Part shown: piece after piece, positions 24,311-33,500 of the stretch
How positions within the stretch are numbered: position 1 is the stretch's first letter
Layout: every line of letters starts with the position of its first letter
Assembly (NCBI GenBank): GCA_012845835.1
Contig: JABAKD010000029.1
Location: forward strand, 11,618,524 to 11,682,523
DNA: 64,000 nucleotides
Direction: 5' to 3'
From: Undaria pinnatifida
Taxonomy: Eukaryota > Sar > Phaeophyceae > Laminariales > Alariaceae
Translations under genes and position numbers: made by a program
Notes under the pieces: generated by a model
What the model was told of the DNA's origin: nothing
Databases searched by the model: none
What the model saw: the letters and a program-made list of their open reading frames with translations, nothing else

Positions 24311-24590
24311 TGTAACGAAAAAAGCACAGACAGACACAGATAGACAAGACATACAGATAGCAGATAGCTATATTTGTAAAAAAATAGAAAAGATGGAGCA
24401 AGAAATCAAAGAAAAGCTGGACCGTTCCGCAAGTAATGCACGGAGGCGGTGTCGAAGTGGGACCCCCGGAAATGCCAAGGGGGAATAGGCAATTTTTTAC
24501 TGTCGGCGCATGCCGTCGAAAACGTGTCGCATTTTCTAACTCGCTGTCGGTTTCGTGTCGCATTTGGTTTTGCTTGATTAAAATAGGGTT
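24311..24590. repeat. Dispersed repeat D, right part
   Basis: TGTAACGAAAAAAGCACAGA onwards continues the copy interrupted at 15905. Joined across the LTR element it matches the uninterrupted sequence at about 29735-29800. It also carries the AAATCAAAGAAAAGCTGGACC-like block of the family. Confidence 0.75.
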
Positions 24591-24987
24591 TCATATGCCT
24601 GGAAGGCCAATAAAAAGGGAACAGGGGATACCACCACTTTTAGAACGAGGTAAGCCCGCCCCACCCGCAGCTCGTACCCGCAGCTCGCAGCAGTGTGCAC
24701 GGAGCAGTAATACCAGATGGGGGCAGCCAGCCGCCCCCGGTGGCGACAAAGCTACCGCAGCAGCTACCGCAGCTGACGCAGCTGACGAGTATGACGGGGG
24801 CTTGCAATGGACACCAGAGACGAAAAGCGCGGTGATGTCGGCTGTGGCAGGTATAGAGAACAAGACGTGGCAGCGACAGCAGCAGCAGCAGCAGCAGCTA
24901 GTGACGCTGTGCCGCATGAGAGCGCGAACATGTCATGGACGGTCTGAGAAAAACGCACGAGGGATACTTGGCGGACACAAAATCTAA
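24436..24987 (+). CDS. Open frame, hypothetical, doubtful
   Basis: A 183-codon frame with an internal ATG at 24595 that would start MPGRPIKREQG, a style of N-terminus seen in some transposon proteins. It then runs through Ala/Thr-rich and poly-Gln (CAG) sequence. A donor-like GAG/GTAAGC lies right after the first 19 codons, so only 24595-24651 might be coding. No family recognised; repeat-driven openness is an equal explanation. Confidence 0.25.
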   Translation: MHGGGVEVGPPEMPRGNRQFFTVGACRRKRVAFSNSLSVSCRIWFCLIKIGFHMPGRPIKREQGIPPLLERGKPAPPAARTRSSQQCARSSNTRWGQPAAPGGDKATAAATAADAADEYDGGLQWTPETKSAVMSAVAGIENKTWQRQQQQQQQLVTLCRMRARTCHGRSEKNARGILGGHKI

Positions 24988-25734
24988 CCAGGGATGACGA
25001 TATCGGTGAGTTGTGAGCTGGTTTTGTTTCGCTCTTGACACAGTCAGCAGCTATCTTGTGCTCGTCTACAGCATCATATGATATTTTTTGTCTCTGTTTG
25101 CCGAGTACAATGCAATCCTTGCTTATGCTCGTATCCACGAACTAATTGGTGTGACGTTGTGCATCGCTTGTGTATAGAACACAGAGATTGAGTTGCGCAG
25201 CGCTTCGATCACAGCAGAGTAGCAAAAGCTGCACGACGATCGTTCGATAGTATAGATCGCTGCAACAACAGCAGCAGTACTGGTACCTGGTGGACATGTA
25301 ACCACTGTTTTACAGCTGTACAGTACTGCCGTATATTTCGTTGTACCGGTGCTTCGCACGGCGACGGTGCAGCGCACGGCAAAGCGGTGCAGCGCACGGC
25401 AGAGCGGTGTAGCGCAACAGCACTACTATTATTACCGTCAAGAACCACACGCTGCCGTATAGTACGAAGAAATAGGTAATGATGAGGCGCGACCTCAATA
25501 CCTGCAGTAGTTCAATCTGCGATTCCGGTGACCAGCTGCTGGGACTACTCTGTTGGTGACTACGGAAAACATTGAGGCAGACCAGCAAGCGAAATAACAG
25601 CAGCACACCTGGTAGTCATCTCGTAGATATGAACTGAACAAATCAACACGAACGAACATCTACAGTACGCTGTTTGATATCTACGCTCTCTTCTCAGAGA
25701 AGAAAAAAAAAAAAGTTGGTACCCGTTCTATGTA
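24988..25734. other. Region without a recognised feature
   Basis: Short GCACGGC/AGCGGTG repeats near 25350-25420 resemble the ladder at 15.2-15.4 kb. No frame looks like a protein and no splice pattern is evident. Confidence 0.4.
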
Positions 25735-26860
25735 CCCGTAGCAGCAGCAGAAGCAAAGCAGCAGAAGCAGAAGCAGAAGCAATAGTAGTAGCGGCAGTAA
25801 CGGCAGCAGCAGGACAGACGAGACCTGGGCCGGGTCAGCGTCGCTGTGCGTGCGCCTCGTCAATCAACCCCCTGAAAATGGCTACGCGCACCCGTAGTAA
25901 TTTCGTTTTAATTCGGTTTAAACCAGCACGAGAAAGGCTCGGTAGCATGTGTACCCGTAGCAGCAGCAGCAGCAGAAGCAGCAGAAGCAGCAGAAGCGGA
26001 AGCAATGGTAGTAGCGTTAGCAACGGCAGCAGCAGCAGGACACACAAGAACTGGGCCGGGTCAGCGTCGCTGTGCGTGCGTCTCGTCGATCAACCACCTG
26101 AAAATGGCTACGCGCATCAGTAGTAATTTCGTTATAATTCGGTTTAAACCAGCACGAAAAAGGCTCGATAGTATGTGTACCCGTAGCAGCAGCAGAAGCA
26201 GAAGCAGAGGCAATGGTAGTAGTAGCGGTAGTAACGGCAGCAGCGGGACACGAGACCTGGGCCGGGTCAGCGTTGCTCTGCGTGCGTCGCGTCGACCAAC
26301 CCCCTGAACATGGCTACGCGCATCAGTAGTAGTTTCGTTTTTTTTCGGTTTAAACCAGCACGAAAAAGGCTCCATAGTATGTGTACCCGTAGCAGCAGCA
26401 GAAGTAGAAGCAGCAAAAGCAGAAGCAGAAACAATAGTAGTAGTAGCGGTAGTAACGACAGCAGCAGGACACACGAGACCTGGGCCGGGTCAGCATCGCT
26501 GTGCGCGCGTCTCGTCGATCAACCCCCTGAAAATGACGATGCGCATCAGTAGTTGTCTCGTTTTTTCCGGTTTAAATCAGCACGAGAAAGGCCCGATAGT
26601 ATGTTTACCCGTAGCAGCAGCAGAAGCAGGAGCAGAAGCAGCAACAGAAGCAACAGAAGCAAAAGCAGAAGCAACAGCAGTAGTAGCGGTAGTAACGGCA
26701 GCAGCAGGACACACAAGACCTGGGCTGGGCAAGCGTCGTTGTGCGTGCATCTCGTCGATCAACCCTCTGAAAATGACAATGCGCGTCAGTAGTAGTTTCG
26801 TTTCTTTCCGGTTTAAACCAGCACGAGAAAGGCTCGATAGTATGTGTGCGTGCACAGAGC
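25735..26860 (+). repeat. Tandem array of ~206-241-bp units, about five copies
   Basis: The anchor GGTTTAAACCAGCACGA-like sequence recurs at about 25915, 26141, 26347, 26569 and 26810. Each unit contains an AGC/AGA microsatellite of varying length, then CTGGGCCGGGTCAGCGTCGC and CTCGTCGATCAACC. Frames inside encode repeated Ser/Arg-rich peptides with FKPAR.RLDSMCTRSSS, but the period is not constant in frame, which argues against one coding array. Confidence 0.9.
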
Positions 26861-27400
26861 CGGCCGGTAGTGGCATTGGTGCCGTGTACGTAGAGTGCGG
26901 TGGACAAACGTGGCCGATAAACATGTTGACTCACACATATACACACAAACCGATACACTATTTCAAGGCAACCTACCCTCGTCTGCGATCCGATATTAAG
27001 AGTCTTTAGTTCGTTATGAAACAAAGAAAAAAAGACTCGCGCTTCGCGCTCGCGTGCCTCATTGTAAAATACTAGCAACTGCTGTTGTCACAACTACCTG
27101 TGCAGGCAACATTAGTTTATACTGTATCTCCGTCTAGTAGCAAATATTGCTGCCAAACGTCGCTTGCCTATGTGTATTTCAGTGGTGTCGTGTCGTGGTT
27201 TTGTACACGATTTCGTTTACGTACAGTGTTCAAATATTTTTATTCCATCGAGTTTTCCCGACTATCTCGATATGTTGCCATGGTCCTGGCTTCTTCCTGT
27301 GTTCCCTGCTGTACGTTGTTTCTATTAAAGGTTATTGGACCAGGAGCGAGGAAAGCTTCGCCACGTTGGCTCCGACCCCTCATGCCATCATGCGGTACAG
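26861..27400. other. Region without a confident gene
   Basis: Contains a GC stem (CGCGCTTCGCGCTCGCG, about 27037-27053) and a 146-codon + frame (27085-27525) that runs into the next tandem array. No recognised domain. Confidence 0.3.
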
Positions 27401-27990
27401 AAGGGAGTGGGGACAGGGGCTGGGGCGGCGGGGGTTGCATCGACGGTGACTGTGGAGGCTGTGGTGGGGGCAGAGGGAGGCCTGTGCGGTGGCAGCGGAG
27501 CCAGAGATGTCGTTCTTCTCGCTGACGCTGGGCGCCGCGTAAACCAGGCCCATGCGGGGGCTTCTGTGGGGGTGACGGTGACGGCGGCAGCCGCAAGCCT
27601 GCCCCGTGGAAACGGGGCCAGCGGTGGGGCTCTTCTTGCGGATACCGGGCGCCGTGTGTGCTAGACCCACGCGGGGTCTGCTGTGGAGGCAGCGGTGACG
27701 GCAGCGGGGGGACGTCTGCCCCATGGCAGCACGGCCAGCGACGGCGCTCTTCCCCCTGACGCCGGACGCCGCGTGTGCAAGGCTCTCACGGGGGCTGCTG
27801 GGGGGCTGCCGTAGCGGTGGCGGAGGGAGACCTGCCCCATGGCAGCAGGACCAGCGATGGCTCTCTTCTCGTGAACGCCGGGCGCCGCGTGTACCAGGCC
27901 CACGCGGGGTCCACACGGGGCCGCCTCGGGGGTGGCGGTGGCGGCGCCGGAGGGAGGCCCGCTCGGTGGCAGCGGAGCTAGCGTTGGCAT
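27401..27990 (-). repeat. GC-rich ~118-bp tandem repeats
   Basis: The anchor GGGCGCCGCGTGTACCAGGC and relatives recur at about 27528, 27648, 27760 and 27878, spaced 112-120 bp. On the minus strand, frames 27916-27380 (178 codons) and 28257-27661 (198 codons) read as about 39-residue repeats rich in Pro, Arg, His and Ala (PRVGLVHAAPGV...). The two frames overlap and the spacing is not always a multiple of three, so a gene is possible but not shown. Confidence 0.8.
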
Positions 27991-28446
27991 TCGTATTATA
28001 GGCGCATTAGAAGGGGACACACATCCTAGGGTTGTGATGTTTTGTACGAAAATATATGTCACCGTCGATGCCGGAACGTTGGTGCCGGCATTCGAACCGG
28101 GGTGCGATGCAGTTTCTTTTTTCTCTCCTCTTATCTTATTATTGCTATTTTTTCTCCTTTTTTTTAGTTCCACCTCACGTGGGTATGCGGTCTCCTCAGT
28201 TCCTGTTGCAACTCGTAAACGTGGATATCTCGATATCTCGTACCCTGTTACATACATTCGTACTGGTACGCTGATTTCAATTTTATTTCTTATCTGAGGC
28301 GTTCCATTTGCCTCAGTTGTTAAACGTAGTAGGTGTACTACTTTCTTCTTTTTTCGCTTGAGTTATTATTTCAGTCCAGAGTTTATTGTAGGTACACTTC
28401 TTTATTTTTCCTCTTGAGTTATTGTTTCAGTCCAGAGTTTATTTCA
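27991..28446. other. Region without a recognised feature
   Basis: T-rich spacer with two near-identical stretches (TTGAGTTATT.TTTCAGTCCAGAGTTTAT) at about 28358-28386 and 28413-28443, a short tandem duplication. Nothing coding. Confidence 0.4.
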
Positions 28447-28640
28447 GAGCCGACGGAAGAAAATGCAGAATTCTTTCACGATACAATTGAAGGCACAAAC
28501 CGTAGTGGGGAGGGGGGGGGGGGGGGGCGCTATGTGACGCATGATTTGAGTTGCTACTGGGAGGGAGAGCGAGAGTAGTGCGAAGATATTAAATGGGATG
28601 AAGAAAAATAAAAATAAAAATAAAAATAAAAATTGTATTA
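28447..28640 (+). mobile_element. 5'-truncated copy of SINE family b with (TAAAA)n tail
   Basis: The sequence from GACGGAAGAAAATGC through CGTAGTGGGGAGGG and CTACTGGGAGGG.GAGCGAGAGTAGTGC matches the 3' parts of the copies at about 55270-55410 and 58400-58550. It ends in an AAAAT/TAAAAA microsatellite (28604-28635), as expected for a retroposon tail. The tRNA-like head is absent. Confidence 0.6.
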
Positions 28641-29566
28641 TTGGAGCCTGTCCTGTGACCATGGACCCGATTTTGTCGATGGGTTAATGTGATAACTGCA
28701 ATAACAGCGGGGTTGTGGTCGACAGAGCGGTTGTAATTTTACATGCTTTTTCGGGGCGCCATAGTAACCAGACCCCACGATTGATAAAAATAACTTGTAT
28801 CCCCGTATCGTATATTGTACACACCACACTTGGTCCTGATTACTATCTTCGCCCGTAATGTTATAAACAACCGCCGGCGTCGCCGCCTTCGTCGTTCGCC
28901 CGCCGCCGCCCGCTCGCTCGCTCGCCCGCCGTCGTTCGATCGATCGCCGCCGCTGTTGTTAATATGAATAGTAGCTTTTCAAGGGGCTTTAGCGACTGAC
29001 AGCACAAAATAAATATACCCAAACCTCTGCACGCAAGTGGCAAAATGTTTTAGCACCGCACTCCGACAAATGGGGACCAAAGACTTGGAGCTACGGTGAG
29101 GTAATTTCTTTACGCTATAAATCGAGGGCTCCCCCCTGTACTCGGCTCTACGATGAGAATGATCATGTTACCTTTAGATCTGTGTGTAGACTGCATGTTT
29201 GTTAAGAGGGCAAATGTATTGGAATTAGAGTTGGAAAAATCGTGCAGTGGTGGGGAAAGGAGTAACAAGGCACACTTCACACCTCGTCCACACAGGGAAC
29301 ACAACAGATAAGAAATACAGTTCTCGGGGACTCGGAGCAAGGAGGCGTTGCATAAATAATCCTTGACACGGGCTGGTGCTTTACTCGCTTCAACTTGCGT
29401 AGCGCACGCGTCGCCGAGTCCATCTTTCTTCCATTTATCGTTTTTTTTCGCATGGGTAGGACCCGCAGCCCCGGGCAGAAACGCCGGGAAAATAATACTA
29501 AACATTTTTTTCTTTCATTCTTCCATTTAATATCCGCCGCTAATAAAAAAATGCCGGTGCACCAAC
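28641..29566. other. Region without a confident gene; CpG-rich block
   Basis: 28868-28955 is an extreme CG-rich block of CGCC/CGCT/GATCGATCG repeats that could be a promoter island or a minisatellite. On the minus strand 29505-29110 is open for 131 codons and contains mixed-charge, protein-like sequence; no family recognised. Confidence 0.3.
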
Positions 29567-29800
29567 CTAGCACTTTCATCAGAATTATCATATCTATAAG
29601 TATGTTTAAATTTTTAACAGCGCCCACAACGGGGTCGAGGGGGTTTGCGGTTTGCGGTTTGCCGCAGCACCTACCACCAGTTTGTATTACAGCCCGGCAC
29701 GGAACGTGCCGCCTTCGACAAATTAATTGACTATAATTATTGAGCTATAACAAAAAAAGCACAAACACAGACACAAAGAGACAAGACAGACAGATAGAAG
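29567..29800. repeat. Dispersed repeat D, uninterrupted copy
   Basis: Carries the D core (GGGGTCGAGGGGGTTTGCGG, with extra GGTTTGC units), the hairpin GGCACGGAACGTGCC, and then GAGCTATAACAAAAAAAGCAC, the junction that the LTR element splits in the other copy. It serves as a natural pre-insertion reference. Confidence 0.8.
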
Positions 29801-30507
29801 ATAGCACAGATACCCAGATACCTGGTAGTAGACAGCAGTGCTTCACACGACTGCCAACTTCTACTTCTGATACTGCTCTAAAACTCGAGTCTCGCAACTC
29901 GCAATCGCTACGTATGCACAAGAGCAAACTAAGCTGACTGAGCCTCCACCTTGTATGCACCCTTCTACTTCCACCCTGTGCATGAATCCAATTGCCCTTT
30001 CGCGAAACGTCGTTGCACCAACCTTTCGTTCTGGTGACGGTAGAGGATGTAGCATATCGCTGGCAAACACGATCGATCTGCGATTGATCTGCGATGTATC
30101 CTTTGAATATCCTCGCAGCGTATCCTCCTCCCTCCTCTGTCCTTCGAAGCTGAAACTCTTGATGGAATTCTCGATCTGGATATTTGCGGGTGGGATGGAT
30201 TTTGTAAACTTTACTACATACGATACTCGTACATTCCAGGGTAGGATATAGGGTGCACTGGGCCTGCGCTGGGCTGCCGGGATGGCGGGTGCAGGGTGTG
30301 TGTTATGCGGGAGGTGCGGGGTGGCTTTACCTGACTGAGGTAATGCGGTGCAATTATTATGCGGTGTAATTTTTCATTATACCCCTACAGGAAACAGCCT
30401 TCGAAGACTCCAGCAGTCCTTTCCAGATCGTCAATTTGCCAGGTTTTGCTCTCGAGTACATGTTGCCTTGACCTTGAACCTTGACAGCAGTTGAACAACG
30501 ATTGCCG
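29801..30507. promoter_or_regulatory. Upstream region of VPS25
   Basis: About 700 bp without a recognised repeat or gene precede the VPS25 start codon. It should hold the promoter and 5' UTR. I see no certain TATA box or other defined element. A duplicated motif ATCTGCGAT.GATCTGCGATGT lies at 30077-30097. Confidence 0.35.
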
Positions 30508-30587
30508 ATGGCGGTCACACCTTTCGAAAAGCCCGAGTTTTACAACTTCCCTCCTTTCTTCACTCTGCAGCCTGTGCTAGCGACCCG
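30508..30587 (+). CDS. VPS25 exon 1
   Basis: Starts at ATG 30508-30510 (MAVTPFEKPEFYNFPPFFTL) and ends two bases into the Arg codon. The donor is CCCG/GTGAGC. This ATG is chosen because it opens the frame just before the conserved FPPFFTLQP motif, which mediates contacts with VPS22/VPS36. A frame-preserving upstream extension is not needed for family length. Confidence 0.9.
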
Positions 30588-33500
30588 GTGAGCGGATGCA
30601 TCCTCCTTCTTGATGTGCGGCGTATCTCGAATCCAAGCTTAGCCCCTTGCATAAAAAAAGTCTGCCTCATCTGCGATAGATTCACACAGCTGGTCGTACA
30701 CCCGTTGGCAGTGATCGTTCTCCAGAAGACTCGCTATACTGACTTGTACCCCAATTGCCTTGACCCATTCGTTTTCGCCACTGCTGAAGAGAAAAACAAT
30801 TGCGATTATGGTGCGACATGGTCCTGCGATGGCACCGCTCAAGAAAAGAGTATGTGTTTGAATGGAAAGACTGGCCACTGTGGGAAAACCCCGCGATAGG
30901 ACGAAAGCTAAGCGGTGCTGGTGCGACAGCGGTGGTCGAAGAACTTATTCGTACAGGCCATGCAGAGTGGAATGATGCAGGAAAGTCTATGGTCACCCTC
31001 ATGTGGCACAGCGCCGGAGAAATCGCGGCCAAGCTGTTCGACTTCGTGAGGAAACACGACATGGTCGGCAGTGTTTTCACCGTCTACGAACTACACCAAG
31101 GCGACGAGGTCCTGGGAACGGTGAGCAGCATTGAGCAGTGAGGACTGAGGGCGTGTCCCCCCAAAAGGCATTGAACATTGGAACATTGGAACGTTTGGAA
31201 CCTGGAATGGAATAATATTGGGCTTGCTGCTGATTGGTTATCAAATCGATTACTTGTAGGTTCCTAGAGTCCCCACCCCGATCGTGAAGTTTGGAGGATG
31301 ATAAAATCCCAGAGTATACCGGTACTACAGCAGTAGTTAGTTAAAAATGAACGGCCCCGTTGGAACGAGATCGACGGCTACTGATTGGTGTTGGGAGTGT
31401 TGCTTCAGACGCTACTGGAGACCCACGAGGGTATGGGTGCACATGGGATGACGTAAAACTCATGGAATACATGTGGACGCTGTAGGGCTCGCCCGCGGCA
31501 GGAGTCACGCGACACAGCCACGGCCTGACCAGGAGGCTCGTGAGGCAAGAGACCGGGTTGTGAACGAGACTCTGGCCATATATTTCGGGCAACAGCGTGG
31601 TACCGATGCTCGTAGAAATTTCTTGGAAATTTCAGTAGTCCTCGCCGAGCCACCACCACTTGTGTTGCTTTCCCCACACAACGAAAAGCGCTGTACTCGT
31701 ACAACCGACAACGTCAACTATTATTGATACCGGGGTTTTGTCAAAAACAGCCCCGCACAATTCCCTCTTGGCCATTCAGCGCTCTGTGCTCTTTCACCGG
31801 TGCCGTGCTCCTCACCGAACTCACACCACGCCCGTAGGAGCCCCGCCTAGTCGTTATATATAGTCTGCTATGTAGTTGGTTTGGCCTGTCTTGCTAGATA
31901 GGATAAATCCGGGGCGCCGCGGCAATATAGTGTATCGTTTGTGCCGTTGCAATGCTCCCAGCAGTCGCACCGCCAGTTTAGGCACTTTTCACGGTCACTG
32001 TCGCGGTGAAGTTGATGAAATTGCGTAACATTCGCAGTGTGCTCGTTCACACCGGCAGAGAAGGGTTGGAAGTTTCCAGGGCTCACTTTGGTATGCCTTT
32101 TTTAGGTTGGTATCGTTTACCGCGGTATCCAGCTACCACGGTAATGCACGGTAATTATTGGATGGTAACTGGCCACCCTGGTACTCATTGGCACAGGAAC
32201 CGGCCACCACGGTAATGCGCAGTAATTTTTGGATGGTAACTGGCGACCTTGGTACTCATCGGTACAGGAACCGGCTACCACGGTAACACGGTAATTTTTG
32301 GATAGTAGCTGGCCACCTTGGTACTCATTGGTACAGAACTGGCCACCAAGGTAGTGGACATTTATTTTTTGTATTTCTACAGCGCGTGGCATGCCCACGT
32401 TACAACGTATGCCTAAACAAGGAATATCGTGCGTGGGTCCGTTGTTTGCAAACCTCAAAAGCAAGCCTAGTCGTGCATAATACAGGCAGACGGGTCGAGT
32501 CTCGCAGCCAAAAAGTAACAGACGACGAACCAAAACCTACACCCAAAGCGACGCCAGCAGTCTCGACTACTTCAATTCAATAACCATAAATCGTGAAGAT
32601 ATCGCCACCCTCTTCTAGACTTCTATGGACAAATAATGCAAAATTAAACCTCGCAAACTCGTGAAACACCTGCCAAACCCACGAGCTCTTGGCACTTTTG
32701 CTAGAAGCCTGTGAGACAATGGTGACTGTGACCGGTGTGCCGTTTGCTCGAGCGGAGCGTGGTAGCTCCGAGACCACCAAGCTGCGGCACAGCACGCTCG
32801 TCAGCAGCAGGTGTGGCTGCAGCACCACCGCCACCTCCGGCGGAAGGAACCACTGCGTCAGACGAAACCACCCACCCTACTAGCACCACTGCCGGGGCAG
32901 CTTCGACTTCGCTCATGACTGCTTGCCCTCGGTTGCGCGTGTTTCGGTTGTGCTTGTGCTTTCGCGCTTTTGTGCTTTCAGCGCGCGCGGGTGTTAGTCC
33001 GCTCCAACAAAAAAAATGACAGGTTTGTTTCCAGTAAAAAAAAAAAACATTCAGAAAAGATAGAACAAGAAAAAAAAAAAACGTATAATCGCCACTAAAA
33101 CGGTATAGTCGCCAAGAGAGAATTGAACTCTGAGGCTAGTCCATCAAAATTGACCCATCAAAATTGACCGCCTCACCCACTGTCGTAGATGATCATATCG
33201 AAATGAGGTGTCTGCGATAATTCACTTTACCTTACTGTACGGTAATTGGGAACTACGTTTGCGCGGTATTTGGTTGGGTGGTAACGAGAACCCAGATGGC
33301 GATATTTGCACGGTAATTGTTTGGATGGGAATGGGATAACATGAGTTTCTCGATAACGATTTGGATGGGAATGGGAGAACGTGATTTGCTTGCTAACGGT
33401 TTGGATGGGAACGGCAATTGCGATTTATCACGGTAAACGTACCGTTTACCTATTACCGTGGTTTTACCGCAGTAAAATTACCGAAGTGAGCCCTGGAATT

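Noticed and set aside
31260-31301. A close last exon for VPS25 (TTGTAG acceptor, ending in IVKFGG and stop)
   Set aside because: It would give only about 151 residues and lacks the conserved GMDE...LSVLEDEGRA helix. The 61822-61944 exon supplies the whole missing part in the right phase.
32577-32916. Host gene with a BED zinc finger
   Set aside because: Only a faint KSSWVWQVFHEF match without the Cys/His residues in place, and it lies inside a hAT-like element; treated as a transposase remnant at best.
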